DNA of 64,000 nt from Streptococcus parasanguinis (GCF_016648855.1 NZ_JACLQU010000004.1:1-64000); one strand, 5' to 3'; positions 18,228-27,320 are shown, counted from the first letter of the stretch. Notes: generated by a model not told the origin, from the letters alone. Numbers and translations: made by a program.

Positions 18228-18671
18228 TTACTTTAAATCGTACTTCCAGTCTTCTCCATCTTGGTAGTAGAAAAATTCAGACAGGTCTTCTTCAAGGAAA
18301 ATACGAAGCATATCCTCCATATCTAAGGAGAGGTCTAGTTTTGGCAATTCTTTCAGGTCCTCCCACCAGACTTCCCCCTCTTCAGAGGATCTTAAGTCTC
18401 CGTCAAACTTTTCTGTCTTATAAAAGTGAACTACATAACGAATGCCATCTTCCACCCAATCTTTCATTCCACAAATCTGGGGAGAAGCAATCCTTAAGCC
18501 AGTTTCTTCCTTCACTTCACGGATTACTGCTTCCGTAAATGATTCTCCCGCTTCGACATGACCTCCAGGAAAGGTTATGCCTGGCCAGTCCTCTTTTTTA
18601 CGATCAATAACAAGAACTCTATCGCCATCTCTTACCATACAAAGATTTGTAAACTCGACGTTTTCATTCAT
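18228..18671 (-). CDS. Nudix hydrolase (MutT/8-oxo-dGTP diphosphatase type)
   Basis: This 147-residue protein has a complete Nudix box starting at GGHVEAGESFTEAVIREVKE (residues ~36-55, then ETGL), matching G-X5-E-X7-REUXEEXGU with the metal-binding glutamates. It begins with NLCMVRDGDRVLVIDRK and has an FPGGH approach, like streptococcal 8-oxo-dGTP diphosphatases, so it may clean oxidised nucleotides, but substrate is not readable from sequence. It is monocistronic or pairs loosely with the upstream RDD gene. Confidence 0.92.
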   Translation of the reverse strand: MNENVEFTNLCMVRDGDRVLVIDRKKEDWPGITFPGGHVEAGESFTEAVIREVKEETGLRIASPQICGMKDWVEDGIRYVVHFYKTEKFDGDLRSSEEGEVWWEDLKELPKLDLSLDMEDMLRIFLEEDLSEFFYYQDGEDWKYDLK

Positions 18672-18731
18672 ATAGATATTTCCTAACTATGTTTGTCTTT
18701 TTCTTTAAGGATAGGATAAACAATCTCTACC

Positions 18732-19250
18732 CTATTCTTCTTTTAGTTGCACTTGCGTATGGGCTAGCAGGTCACCTATATGCCTCTTATCTTTCCTAAA
18801 CAGCGTCATTACCAGTAGCAAAACTGCGAGGAGAGTCGCCGAAATAGAGAGGCTAATGGATAATCCGTCAAAATTACTATAGAAACCATGAATCGTGCCC
18901 ATATGACCAATTTGCCAAGGTAAAAATTTAATGGTGTTTCTGATTAAGCTAGCTTGCACTGTTTTTTTCTGGTAGACCAGCTCAAGTCCCGCTTTTCCCT
19001 TCCCCAAGCTCCCATTTTTTGCATAATCCAAATATGTAAACAGGAGGGTGATTGGCAAAATAGATGTTAAAAATACAAGCCACTGTGACTGAATTTCTGT
19101 AAACTCTGGGACACCATTAAAAAAAATGATGTAAATAAGCATCGAACCTATAAACAGAAAAACTAAATAAGTTAGAATGAAAAGATAATCAAATAGAAAT
19201 TCTATCATTCTTTTTTTAACCGAAATAGGATTGATTGCTAACATCTTCAT
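18732..19250 (-). CDS. RDD-family membrane protein
   Basis: From the ATG at 19250 (AAAGGAGGAG eight bases upstream) the product is 172 residues; the longer frame to 19421 overlaps the GH13 gene and is rejected. It has four hydrophobic segments. The RDD signature is seen as the early VKKRMIEFLFDYLFI (Arg and Asp) and the later GKGKAGLELVYQ and KDKRHIGDLLAHTQV. RDD proteins are transporters or membrane factors of mostly unknown role; some act as Na+/H+ antiporters. It lies downstream of the GH13 gene. Confidence 0.85.
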   Translation of the reverse strand: MKMLAINPISVKKRMIEFLFDYLFILTYLVFLFIGSMLIYIIFFNGVPEFTEIQSQWLVFLTSILPITLLFTYLDYAKNGSLGKGKAGLELVYQKKTVQASLIRNTIKFLPWQIGHMGTIHGFYSNFDGLSISLSISATLLAVLLLVMTLFRKDKRHIGDLLAHTQVQLKEE

Positions 19251-19353
19251 CGCCGGCTCCTCCTTTCTCATCTCCATTATAATATAAGGGTACGAATAAA
19301 GAAACCATTTATAAAAAAAGACTGAAATACCTAAATTCCAGTCTTCTTTCTTA

Positions 19354-21102
19354 TTAATCTTCTCTATAAATAACAAATCCATTTGGTTGGATAACCAATT
19401 GATCATCAGAGATGCTCCCAAGGCTGATCAGATCTGCTTGTTCTCTTTCTAAGACAACGTCTTTCTTGGAGTGGTTAAAATATGCTTTGAGGAGCTGTCC
19501 TTCATACCGCCATTCTACTGCCAGTATATCTAGCTCTACTTCTTCCAGACTCACTTTACCATACTGAATCATGCCTGCTACTTCTTTTCGGAGCTGGATC
19601 AATTCCTTCATAAAGTTGAGCATGTCATTGTCCGCTGACACGCGCTCCCATGGCATGACACGGCGGCAATCTGGGTCTGGACCACCGATGAGGGCTAGCT
19701 CCGTTCCATAATAAATACAGGGCGTTCCTCGTTGCAGATAGAGGAAGGCCAGAGCAGACTTGACAGACTGAAGATCGCCTTTGGCCGTCGTCAAAATGCG
19801 CTCTGTATCATGGGAGTCCAAGAGGTTAAACATCACCTCAGAGATTTGTTGCCTATAGTACATGGACTGGCTATTGATCTCCCAAATGAAGCGTTGCGTT
19901 TCCTTATGCCCCCGCAGGAAATAATCCTTGATACTTTCAGAGAGGGGATAGTTCATCACCGCATGGAACTCATCGCCATTGAGCCAAGGTTGGGACGAAT
20001 GCCAGATTTCTCCAAGGATATAGAGGTTTGGTTTCTTGGCCAAGACTGCCTTACGGAAATCCCGCCAAAATTGATGGTCGATTTCATTGGCCACATCCAG
20101 TCGCCAAGCATCAATATCAAACTCTTCAATCCAGTAAGTCGCCACCTTCAAGAGATAGGCCTTCACCTCAGGATTAGCCGTATTGAGCTTAGGCATAAAG
20201 CCCGCAAAGGCAAAAGCATGGTAAGACAAGTCGCGACTATTCCACAGATTTTCTGAGGAGACAGGGAACTCTTTGATATGGAACCAGTCCTTGTAAATCG
20301 AATCCTCCCCGTATTTGACCACATCCTGCCATTGGGGTGAATCATAACCAATATGGTTGAAGACGGCATCCAGCATAATCTTCATCCCACGCGCGTGGGC
20401 CTCTTTCACTAGCTGGCGGAAGGTCTCCTTATCACCAAAATGTCGATCAATTTCAAAATAATCAATGGTATCGTACTTGTGGTTACTTGGAGACTCAAAA
20501 ATCGGGCAAAGATAGAGCCCTGTGATCCCTAACTCCTGCAAGTAGTCCAGATGATCGATGATCCCTTGCAAATCACCACCAAAGAAATCCAATACTTGAG
20601 GAGCAATAGAGGCATCCCAAGGACGAACACCTTTTGGCGAAATAGCTGGATTCCCATTGGCAAAGCGCTCAGGAAAAATCTGATACCAAACCGTCTGCGC
20701 CACCCAATCCGGAACAGCACACCCATCAATCTCATGGATAAAAGGAAGCTTAAAGCCGTTCATGACAAAGTCCAGGTTCTCCTTGGTGTAGGCTGCCACA
20801 CCTCGATCTCCGTACAAGATCTTCTCTCCCGCTGTGTCCTCTAATTCAAAGAGGTACTGGATCCGTGCATGACGAACCGATACCGACACTTGCCAATAAT
20901 CAAAGAGGTCGTCTGTCGTCACCTTGTCCATTTCCTTAGTTGCCTCATAAAGATCCTCTATAAAAACAAAGGGATCCCCATAGTGCAAGACAATCCGTTT
21001 GATATCTTCTTTCTTGGTCCGGATGCGAATATGAAGCTGCCCGTCCTTATAAAGATAGGCATACTCCGATTCAGGCCGATGATAAATCGCTGTTAATTCC
21101 AT
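19354..21102 (-). CDS. GH13 maltogenic amylase / neopullulanase / cyclomaltodextrinase
   Basis: This 582-residue cytosolic enzyme has an N-terminal CBM34-type domain (residues ~1-120, ELTAIYHRPESEYAYLYKDG) and a GH13 barrel. Catalytic residues are visible: nucleophile Asp in DAWRLDVANE, acid/base Glu in ILGEIWHSSQPW, and the transition-state Asp in LLDSHDTER; MLDAVFNHIG is conserved region I. Length and order fit subfamily GH13_20, which hydrolyses maltodextrins, cyclodextrins and pullulan. No signal peptide, so it acts on imported sugars. The promoter carries a cre-like site, in keeping with catabolite control. Confidence 0.95.
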   Translation of the reverse strand: MELTAIYHRPESEYAYLYKDGQLHIRIRTKKEDIKRIVLHYGDPFVFIEDLYEATKEMDKVTTDDLFDYWQVSVSVRHARIQYLFELEDTAGEKILYGDRGVAAYTKENLDFVMNGFKLPFIHEIDGCAVPDWVAQTVWYQIFPERFANGNPAISPKGVRPWDASIAPQVLDFFGGDLQGIIDHLDYLQELGITGLYLCPIFESPSNHKYDTIDYFEIDRHFGDKETFRQLVKEAHARGMKIMLDAVFNHIGYDSPQWQDVVKYGEDSIYKDWFHIKEFPVSSENLWNSRDLSYHAFAFAGFMPKLNTANPEVKAYLLKVATYWIEEFDIDAWRLDVANEIDHQFWRDFRKAVLAKKPNLYILGEIWHSSQPWLNGDEFHAVMNYPLSESIKDYFLRGHKETQRFIWEINSQSMYYRQQISEVMFNLLDSHDTERILTTAKGDLQSVKSALAFLYLQRGTPCIYYGTELALIGGPDPDCRRVMPWERVSADNDMLNFMKELIQLRKEVAGMIQYGKVSLEEVELDILAVEWRYEGQLLKAYFNHSKKDVVLEREQADLISLGSISDDQLVIQPNGFVIYRED

Positions 21103-21148
21103 CTGTCTCGTCTCCTACTATACTCTCTTTTCATCATTTACCACTTTA

Positions 21149-21205
21149 TGCAAACGATTACATAAAATCATTTATTAGTATACAACTTTATGAAAAGGTT
21201 TGCAA
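21149..21205 (-). promoter_or_regulatory. GH13 promoter with cre-like / MalR-like operator
   Basis: On the minus strand a -35 TTGCAA (21200-21205) and -10 TATACT (21177-21182) are 17 bp apart. Just downstream TGTAATCGTTTGCA (21149-21162) matches the CcpA cre consensus at 13 of 14 positions and also resembles MalR operators. Its place at the start of transcription suits repression by glucose. Confidence 0.75.
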
Positions 21206-21252
21206 GATTCTGAGAGATAATTTCAGATTCCTCACTTTTTATAATTGTATTG

Positions 21253-21281
21253 CAAAACAAAAAGCCCAACAATTGGGCTTT
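21253..21281 (-). terminator. terminator of the nuclease gene
   Basis: Perfect 9-bp stem AAAGCCCAA/TTGGGCTTT with a 3-base loop; a T-rich run follows on the minus strand. It may work in both directions. Confidence 0.85.
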
Positions 21282-21304
21282 CTCATTATCAAAATAACTT
21301 ATAG

Positions 21305-22351
21305 TCATTCCTTACTTGTATGCCGCTTTCCAAGACTTAGCGCTTGCTCTTCTGACATTTCAACTACTTTCGCAAAGTTGGTATTTCGTGGCATGCTATC
21401 TTTAGAATACCAATAAACATCCGCACTCCCATTTCTGGCCACATAAACAACTGGAGCTAGTTGAGGAGTTGGCTCTGCAGGCTCGACAGGTTGGACTGGT
21501 GCTGCAGGCTCTACAGGTTGAACTGGCTGTGCAGGCATTGCTGGCTGACTCGGTTGAGGGGCTTGACTTGGTTGCGTCTCTACAGAAGGACTAGCAGGTT
21601 GAGGTTGACTACTAGGTTCTGTCGGCACTAAAGATGGCTTGGCAGTCCCCTTCAGATAGTCAATGGTCGCATTCTTAGAGTAGTTGTCCAAGGTAACGGT
21701 GGTAATCCCATAAGCATCTACTGACTCTTTGGGACTACTTAAATTGATTGGTAGAAGGTTGCCATCTCGATCAATTCCTACATATTGCAAGGTCACCTGC
21801 CGAGGAATTAATTCATCACCAGTATAGACCGGAGTCACCTTGTAGTCTAACCAGTAATTTGGGTGGGTGGCTAGCCAGCTATCAAGTCGTTTCTCGTAGT
21901 AGAACATGCCCTCCACATTGCTATCCGCTGTCCCTTTATAATTCCCTGTATTGGTCCAGGCAGTTAGAGGAACCAAATTTTTCCCTTCATTGGTCAGACC
22001 ACTAAACTGATAGCCAATCAAATGCCCTCTATGGAACAACCAGGCCTTCTTTCCCTTGTTTCCATAAGCAATCTTATAATTGTGCCAGCCAACCGGATTA
22101 TAGCTGAGACGTGGTTCTCTTTTTCTCTTTGGCTCATCCTTGTCCTGCAGCTGAATATGAGCGGAGGTCGCACGACCCAAATGATCAAAATCCCCCAGTA
22201 CTAGCTGCTTATTGCCATTAAAAGGCAGTAGATGAAGACTCTGGTAATCGAGTCCAGTTTGCTCAGCTTGAGCCCCTTGAACAAAGACCAAGGAGATAAA
22301 AACCGAGACGATCGCAACAATAACATTTTTCAAAAACCGTTTTGTAACCAT
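21305..22351 (-). CDS. secreted DNA/RNA non-specific endonuclease
   Basis: This 348-residue protein has a signal peptide (residues 1-29, cleavage after VQGAQA), then a beta-beta-alpha-metal nuclease domain. The catalytic His110 lies in FHRGHLIGYQ, and NTGNYKGTADSN should supply the metal-binding Asn. After residue ~230 comes a Pro/Gln/Glu linker with repeated QPVEPA units, then a C-terminal module (VYVARNGSADVYWYSKDSMP) seen at the end of other streptococcal nucleases. It is released or wall-associated and would degrade extracellular DNA. An AGGAG site precedes the ATG, and the gene is closed by its own terminator. Confidence 0.93.
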   Translation of the reverse strand: MVTKRFLKNVIVAIVSVFISLVFVQGAQAEQTGLDYQSLHLLPFNGNKQLVLGDFDHLGRATSAHIQLQDKDEPKRKREPRLSYNPVGWHNYKIAYGNKGKKAWLFHRGHLIGYQFSGLTNEGKNLVPLTAWTNTGNYKGTADSNVEGMFYYEKRLDSWLATHPNYWLDYKVTPVYTGDELIPRQVTLQYVGIDRDGNLLPINLSSPKESVDAYGITTVTLDNYSKNATIDYLKGTAKPSLVPTEPSSQPQPASPSVETQPSQAPQPSQPAMPAQPVQPVEPAAPVQPVEPAEPTPQLAPVVYVARNGSADVYWYSKDSMPRNTNFAKVVEMSEEQALSLGKRHTSKE

Positions 22352-22690
22352 GATAAACTCCTGTATTACTATCTAGTATTATTATAGCAAAAAAAACAGT
22401 TACAAATAAATAGCTTTTAGAAATTATTTTATGCTATTTTTTATTACTACCAGACTATCTGGGATTTCAAAATATTATTTTAAATTCTATTATTTGAATG
22501 TATGGTAAAATAACTAAAATAATGCTAAAAATCAACGTTAAAACGATAAATGCCACGCAAAGTAGCAAAAAAAATGAGAATGCAACTTCTACTTGCTTGT
22601 GCTGTAATCATCGTTTATTCTATACTAAAATCAGTCATATTGCTACTTTATGACAAATTACATCATAAAATATAGAGGAGGTCATACAAC
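22352..22690. other. divergent intergenic region
   Basis: It holds promoters for both neighbours. TATAAT at about 22386 (minus) precedes the nuclease gene. On the plus strand TTGTGC and TATACT about 18 bp apart (near 22600-22625) precede the XRE regulator. No gene is seen in between. Confidence 0.45.
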
Positions 22691-23578
22691 ATGACATTTG
22701 CTGATAAATTAAAATCCATACGTAAACAAGTAGGGATGTCACAAGAACTTTTAGCTGAAAAAATCGGTGTATCAAGACAAGCTGTAACAAAGTGGGAAAC
22801 TGGTGCTGGAATTCCAGATATCGAAAATATGATATCCATCTCAAACCTATTTAACATCTCTATCGATGAGCTAATCTGTAATGAAAGAACTACTCTTAAG
22901 ACGAGCGAATATCTTTTTGAGAGTATCACAGAGTATGATATCGATAAGATCAAGAGCTATGATATGAAATTTGGAGGCGCAGAAAAGTTTGTATTGTCTG
23001 GATACAACGGAGAAAAAATTCGAGTTCGTCTGGTATCTAACCTTCTTCCTACACTTCAAAATGATTTTAAAGTAAAAATTGATGATAGTAGAAAAAGAAT
23101 TGACGTAGATGTAAAACGTTATAATGGTGTAACAGAGGCAACGGCTAAAGAAACTGTCAGTATCTTTGTGCAAATCCCAACTCCTTATATTAGTCACATT
23201 GAATGTGCGGTTCGTGCAGAGTCTGTAGAAATTCACTCCCTAGAATGTGACAATATCGAACTTGACGTTAAGACATCTCGTATTGCCCTAGAAGATATTT
23301 CAGGTAAAGTAAAAATAAACTGTAATCTTGATATGGAAGTATTATGTCATTCATTAAACGGTGAAGTTAACATTAACCAGATTTCAGCAACATCTAGAAT
23401 GCGTATCCCTGAAAATAGCCTATTTACAGCTATTACCAAAGGGATTGGTACAAACATTTATTATGAAAAAAATGGACAAAAAACTAAACCATTCGATTCA
23501 CCCGATTCAGATAATATCATTGAATTAAATGGTATTAAGAGTGAACTGGTTATCTATACAGCTGAAGAAAGAGGATAA
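22691..23578 (+). CDS. XRE-family regulator with DUF4097-like beta domain
   Basis: This 295-residue protein starts with a helix-turn-helix of the Cro/CI class (residues ~1-62; KIGVSRQAVTKWETGAGIPD is the recognition part). The rest (from ~75) is a regular beta-rich domain with short strands such as VEIHSLECDNIELDVKTS and GKVKINCNLDMEV, typical of DUF4097-like beta-solenoid adhesin folds. AGGAGG lies before the ATG. The next gene, a CPBP protease, starts 4 bases after its stop, so the pair is co-expressed and the regulator may sense or control a membrane-stress or bacteriocin-immunity response. Confidence 0.88.
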   Translation: MTFADKLKSIRKQVGMSQELLAEKIGVSRQAVTKWETGAGIPDIENMISISNLFNISIDELICNERTTLKTSEYLFESITEYDIDKIKSYDMKFGGAEKFVLSGYNGEKIRVRLVSNLLPTLQNDFKVKIDDSRKRIDVDVKRYNGVTEATAKETVSIFVQIPTPYISHIECAVRAESVEIHSLECDNIELDVKTSRIALEDISGKVKINCNLDMEVLCHSLNGEVNINQISATSRMRIPENSLFTAITKGIGTNIYYEKNGQKTKPFDSPDSDNIIELNGIKSELVIYTAEERG

Positions 23579-23582
23579 CTAA

Positions 23583-24368
23583 ATGAACGTAAATTATTTA
23601 AAAAGATACATCATCAGTTCTTATGTCCTTGTTTGGGCACTCATTATTTTTGTAGCAGCTCCTGCAAGTTTAGTATTTAAGGTTACACCTGTTATCATGT
23701 GGATTGTACGAAATATCGTCGCATGGTCTCCATCATACCTGCTTTTATTTGGATGGAAATATTTTAGGACTGATGAGAAAAGAACAACTTTCCTTAAGCG
23801 GTGTTTCTCTGCTAAAGTGTCGTTACTCCCACTTCTATCTTCATTTGGTCTGACATTTGGGCTCAGTGTATTATCACTCTTCATCTACTCACTTATGACC
23901 CAAAAAACAATGTTCTCCTACATCAATCTAGGAACCGTATCATTGCCACTTAGTATATTCTTATCATTTACATCAGGTCCGACTGGTGAAGAATTAGGTT
24001 GGCGTGGTTATATGAGAGAAGAATTTAATAAAAAGTATCATTTTTTAAAATCCTCTATCTACCAAGGCCTAGTTTGGTGTTTCTGGCATACACTTCTGTG
24101 GGTTGTAGATTCAAAATTTACGGACTGGCGTGCCATTCCTTATATTATTGCTAACATAGTTGTGATTACATCTATTACTATTTGTATGAATATTATTTTG
24201 GAAAAACATAATAATCTGATTTATTCTATTTTCATGCATTTTGGCTTTAATATCGTTTATGTATTTTTGGATGCCGATATCGGATTTTTTATCATTTTGA
24301 CCTTGCTATACCTGCTCATCACACCGATTGCAATGCATATACGAAATAGAACTGCGGACAGATTATAA
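23583..24368 (+). CDS. CPBP-family intramembrane metalloprotease
   Basis: This 261-residue membrane protein has EELGWRGYM near residue 137, FWHTLLW near 167 and HFGFN near 219, the three CPBP active-site motifs, within about seven hydrophobic helices. It is the partner of the XRE/DUF4097-like regulator directly upstream. A long perfect hairpin about 110 bases downstream should terminate the operon. Confidence 0.88.
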   Translation: MNVNYLKRYIISSYVLVWALIIFVAAPASLVFKVTPVIMWIVRNIVAWSPSYLLLFGWKYFRTDEKRTTFLKRCFSAKVSLLPLLSSFGLTFGLSVLSLFIYSLMTQKTMFSYINLGTVSLPLSIFLSFTSGPTGEELGWRGYMREEFNKKYHFLKSSIYQGLVWCFWHTLLWVVDSKFTDWRAIPYIIANIVVITSITICMNIILEKHNNLIYSIFMHFGFNIVYVFLDADIGFFIILTLLYLLITPIAMHIRNRTADRL

Positions 24369-24480
24369 TGGGTAAAAGCTTTCATTAACTTTACAAAATT
24401 TTGAGTTTAAATGTTCTCCTACAAATTGTCTGTCTAACTGGTTGAAAACATAAAAAAGCGAGATAGATCGTAAAATCAAA

Positions 24481-24529
24481 TGAAGAGAACACCAATAAAA
24501 AATCATCTGTTGGTGTTCTCTTCATTTTT
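24481..24529 (+). terminator. perfect 15-bp hairpin terminator
   Basis: Arms 24481-24495 and 24510-24524 are exact complements (TGAAGAGAACACCAA and its reverse complement), with a 14-base AT-rich loop and a T-run. It ends the XRE/CPBP operon; the arm length is unusual for an intrinsic terminator. Confidence 0.8.
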
Positions 24530-24650
24530 AGATTTCTGAAAAAACCTCTTGTCCATGTATCAGTAGGTACCCTTTAACTCTATTTTTCATGAACATTGTT
24601 TTATAAACAGTAGATTACAGTCTTAACATATATGGAGATATACAACTATT

Positions 24651-25112
24651 CTAAATCAACTTATATTCATACCACTTTTCATCTACTTTCTGAAATCCCA
24701 AAGCCAAAAACATTCTTTGACTTTGGGTATTAAAAGGATAAATTTGAGCAGTTACCTTAACCATTTCTTTCTCTTTGGCTAACTGTATCATTTCAGAAAT
24801 ACATCGTCTTCCGATCTGTAAATTCTGATACTCTTTGCTGATCACTATAGAAAGCTCTGAATTATCTTGAAGTGTCACATCTCCAACTAACACTCCTTTA
24901 TATTGGATATAATAGCATGAACCATGTGAAGTTAGGTAATCATACATTTTATGAAGTTTTGTTAGACTGTAAATCTGATCAGTATTATCCACTTGTTTGC
25001 AAATCTCACTATCTTGATACCAAAGAAGGGAAATGTCATCATTCCTATAATAAGGAATAAGAGTGATCTGTTCGTCTACTATTCTATTCATTCTTACTTT
25101 TTCTTTCATCAT
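24651..25112 (-). CDS. GNAT-family N-acetyltransferase
   Basis: The product is up to 153 residues. A GNAT core is visible: LVGDVTLQDNSELSIVISKE, the acetyl-CoA loop YQNLQIGRRCISEMIQLA (Q-x-x-G-R/G-x-G/A variant) and NTQSQRMFLALGFQKV. The substrate is unknown. The start is uncertain (ATGs at 25112, 25109 and 25091; none has a strong binding site). Confidence 0.85.
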   Translation of the reverse strand: MMKEKVRMNRIVDEQITLIPYYRNDDISLLWYQDSEICKQVDNTDQIYSLTKLHKMYDYLTSHGSCYYIQYKGVLVGDVTLQDNSELSIVISKEYQNLQIGRRCISEMIQLAKEKEMVKVTAQIYPFNTQSQRMFLALGFQKVDEKWYEYKLI

Positions 25113-25178
25113 AAATGGTTTCTATTTCCATTTAGCTCTATCTTATCAGAAAAATAACCGGTCTTATTTCTGATGGAT

Positions 25179-25691
25179 CTAATCCCGGATCACTTTGATT
25201 TTTCTTCTATTTGCAATGAAATTACTCAAGAAACTAATCATGGTAATCAGCCCAATGACAAGAGGGAAAATAAAAGTGAAATACATTTCAAAGCTTATCT
25301 TATTTTCTTGTAGCAATCCTGTTCTCCAAAGACCAATCGCAACAAAAATAGCTAGCCCCATCACAATCAAGGTTTGAAGGAAAGTTCTTTTTAGCATCTT
25401 TTTCTTTGCCTCTCCTACTTCATCTTCTGAAACCTCATAGATGTCGAGTTCCAAACGATGAATCACTTGCTCTTGTTGGTACAGGGAGTAGCAAAATACT
25501 AAAAACGTGATCACACTGACATAATCCGTATTAAACATGAAACTGAGCAGGAATCCGAGGATAATTCCCGACATAAAGAGCATGTACATGTTGTTCCCAA
25601 AAGTACTCAATTCTTTTTCCTTGTATTCGTCAAGCTCACCTGTAATATCGTAGAAAGCTTTCACACATTTCAATTGCCAGTTTTTATTCAT
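25179..25691 (-). CDS. membrane protein paired with an HTH regulator (DUF3278-like)
   Basis: This protein of 170-172 residues (three ATGs in a row, 25697, 25694 and 25691; GGAGGATCG suits the later ones) has four hydrophobic segments in two pairs, residues ~36-52 and ~58-72, then ~108-125 and ~138-158. Between the pairs is a charged loop (RLELDIYEVSEDEVGEAKKK). It resembles DUF3278-type proteins that are encoded with small HTH regulators. It overlaps the HTH gene stop, so both are made together. Function unknown. Confidence 0.75.
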   Translation of the reverse strand: MNKNWQLKCVKAFYDITGELDEYKEKELSTFGNNMYMLFMSGIILGFLLSFMFNTDYVSVITFLVFCYSLYQQEQVIHRLELDIYEVSEDEVGEAKKKMLKRTFLQTLIVMGLAIFVAIGLWRTGLLQENKISFEMYFTFIFPLVIGLITMISFLSNFIANRRKIKVIRD

Positions 25692-25884
25692 CATCATCGA
25701 TCCTCCAAAATAAAGAATTCAAATCCGTCCCAAGCTCTTTTGCTAGATTGATACAGAGATCTAGGGAAGGGTTATACTTCCCATTCTCAATCATATTAAT
25801 CGTTTGCCTGGAAACTCCAATACTTTTTGCCAAAGCCAATTGAGAAAGTCCAAGATTGACTCTGTATTCTTTCACACGGTTCAC
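25684..25884 (-). CDS. small HTH regulator (Cro/CI, YozG-like)
   Basis: This 66-residue protein is almost entirely a helix-turn-helix (NLGLSQLALAKSIGVSRQTI at residues ~11-30, then NMIENGKYNPSLDL). It belongs to the group of short Firmicute regulators that control a following membrane protein. GGAGG precedes the start; a TTGACACATTT-like AT-rich promoter region lies upstream, with the repeated word AAATATATTTGACA/ATTTGAC on both strands between 25905 and 25970 that may be its operator. Confidence 0.9.
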   Translation of the reverse strand: MNRVKEYRVNLGLSQLALAKSIGVSRQTINMIENGKYNPSLDLCINLAKELGTDLNSLFWRIDDDE

Positions 25885-26011
25885 TTGGCACCTCCTAAAT
25901 GTAAATGTGTCAAATATATTTGATACATTTATTTTACAATACTAGTTGCCGGATGTCAACTATATTTGACATCATTTCCTAAAACTATTTTCTCAACTTT
26001 AAAAGCATTAA

Positions 26012-26040
26012 AAAACGATAGACGTCTGTAGCTATCGTTG
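26012..26040 (-). terminator. terminator
   Basis: Stem AACGATAG/CTATCGTT (arms 26014-26021 and 26032-26039) is followed on the minus strand by a T-run. It closes the 26057-26494 gene and, probably, the toxin-antitoxin transcript. Confidence 0.8.
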
Positions 26041-26056
26041 TGATTTCTTTTATATA

Positions 26057-26494
26057 CTATCTAGAGGTTTCTTCCGATACTTCAATATTCCCCATCACCC
26101 AATTGGACATCTTTTTGCCTTTGTCTTTATAAGGGTTAGGAGGAAACAAGGTGAAAGGGGGGATGCTGGCATCTGGGAAGAATAGTTCTACGCTTATCGT
26201 TTGCTCGCGATTATGATTGACGTAGGCTGTAAAATAGATATGGTAATGTCCACTCACATCACCACCATTATCATACTCTCCTCTAGCAGTATTTGGCAAT
26301 AAGGTAACAGATTCTATGTCCTGCTTTTCCCGGGCTAAGTTTGCGATGATCTCACGCTTAATAGCAGTCTCATGATTTCTGACGAAATTCCCATCATCAC
26401 TATATCCAGGATGCTCACTAAGAGAATAGAAAACAAGGACCATCAGAAAGGGTAGAGAAATTAAAAAAATGATTAGCTTATTTGATTTTAACAT
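26057..26494 (-). CDS. hypothetical secreted or membrane-anchored protein
   Basis: The 145-residue product has an N-terminal hydrophobic segment (LIIFLISLPFLMVLVFYSL, residues ~7-25) after basic residues, with no lipobox. The outside part has NTARGEYDNGGDVSGHYHIYF and ELFFPDASIPPFTLFPPNP. Small streptococcal and bacillal exported proteins with this pattern exist, but I cannot assign a function. It starts 15 bases after the toxin gene stop. Confidence 0.65.
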   Translation of the reverse strand: MLKSNKLIIFLISLPFLMVLVFYSLSEHPGYSDDGNFVRNHETAIKREIIANLAREKQDIESVTLLPNTARGEYDNGGDVSGHYHIYFTAYVNHNREQTISVELFFPDASIPPFTLFPPNPYKDKGKKMSNWVMGNIEVSEETSR

Positions 26495-26508
26495 GGAGGT
26501 TCCTCAAT

Positions 26509-26853
26509 CTACTTATAAAAAATCTTGACCAAATCCTGCTTTGCACTGAGGATACGAGCAACATACACTGTATGCTTCTCCATATAATAAAATGCGAGAT
26601 AGTTCTCTATTGGAATATAACGATAGGGTTTTCCATCATTCGTCATCTCACCATAGCCCCGGTTTGATACCAGAGGACAGGCTTCTGGAAACAGTTCTAG
26701 GGTCTCAAGAGCACTTAATAGCAAATCAACTTTTCCATCTGCAGCTTGCTGGATATAAAAATTCACAAGAATATAGTCGTGAATGTCACGCAAGTCCTGC
26801 TTAGCCTGATCTGCAAGAAAGACCTGATAGCGCTTCAACTTAGTCAAGACCAA
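26509..26853 (-). CDS. RelE/ParE-family toxin
   Basis: This 114-residue basic protein shows the RelE/ParE pattern: YQVFLADQAKQDLRDIHDYI at the N-terminus, LELFPEACPLV in the middle, YRYIPIENYLAFYYME and VARILSAKQDLVKIF at the end. RelE toxins cut mRNA on the ribosome, and ParE toxins poison gyrase; the sequence does not separate the two cleanly. Its start overlaps the antitoxin stop by 14 bases, the usual type II arrangement. Confidence 0.9.
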   Translation of the reverse strand: MVLTKLKRYQVFLADQAKQDLRDIHDYILVNFYIQQAADGKVDLLLSALETLELFPEACPLVSNRGYGEMTNDGKPYRYIPIENYLAFYYMEKHTVYVARILSAKQDLVKIFYK

Positions 26854-27133
26854 ATTCCTTTCTCACATCGGCTACAGAAGTAACTTTTCCTTGAGCGATT
26901 TCCTGGTGCCCCACTAAAATCTCCTTCTTCAAATCTTCAAAGGCTACTTGATACTGCGCGTTCTGCAAATCACTCGAAACAAATTCTTCTGGATCCACAG
27001 TCCCGTTGGCAATTTTTCGAAGTGCCGCATTCAGGACATCTGACACAGAAATTTTTTGATCCGCAAGCACCTCTTTTGTTTTCTGGTAAAATATCGCATC
27101 TGCCCGAAAATTCACTGCTTTCGTGTTTGCCAT
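26840..27133 (-). CDS. RelB/DinJ-family antitoxin
   Basis: From the ATG at 27133 (AAAGGAGAGG upstream) the product is 97 residues. The ribbon-helix-helix N-terminus (TKAVNFRADAIFYQKTKEVL, then KISVSDVLNAALRKI) is typical of RelB/DinJ. The C-terminal part should wrap the toxin. It probably represses its own promoter through the palindrome at 27153-27165. Confidence 0.9.
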   Translation of the reverse strand: MANTKAVNFRADAIFYQKTKEVLADQKISVSDVLNAALRKIANGTVDPEEFVSSDLQNAQYQVAFEDLKKEILVGHQEIAQGKVTSVADVRKEFGLD

Positions 27134-27152
27134 TTCTACCTCTCCTTTGTAC

Positions 27153-27165
27153 ATACAATTTGTAT
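27153..27165. promoter_or_regulatory. likely operator of the toxin-antitoxin pair
   Basis: ATACAATTTGTAT is a 13-base palindrome 19 bases before the antitoxin start. A second TTGTAT/ATACAA pair lies close by (27166-27187), as expected for cooperative RelB binding over the promoter. Confidence 0.55.
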
Positions 27166-27290
27166 ATACATTCTACCATACAAATGAGAAGGGATTCAAG
27201 TGAAAAATGGATTCCTCTTTCACTAAATAAAAGTTGTAAGAGATAAGAAATATGAGTGCGTAATTGGTGACAAATAGTTTTAAACTGAAA

Positions 27291-27320
27291 AAGGTGATAG
27301 ATTGTTCTGTCTATCACCTT
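27291..27320. other. orphan hairpin in a gene-free stretch
   Basis: A perfect 11-bp inverted repeat (AAGGTGATAGA/TCTATCACCTT, 8-base loop) has a T-rich run on its minus-strand side. No gene ends here. The stretch 27188-27517 otherwise shows nothing coding. It may be a terminator left from a lost gene or the end of a small RNA. Confidence 0.4.

Noticed and set aside
19291..19298. TACGAATA, identical to the ComX box of competence genes.
   Set aside because: It is on the plus strand with no plus-strand gene downstream for kilobases; the neighbours are on the minus strand.
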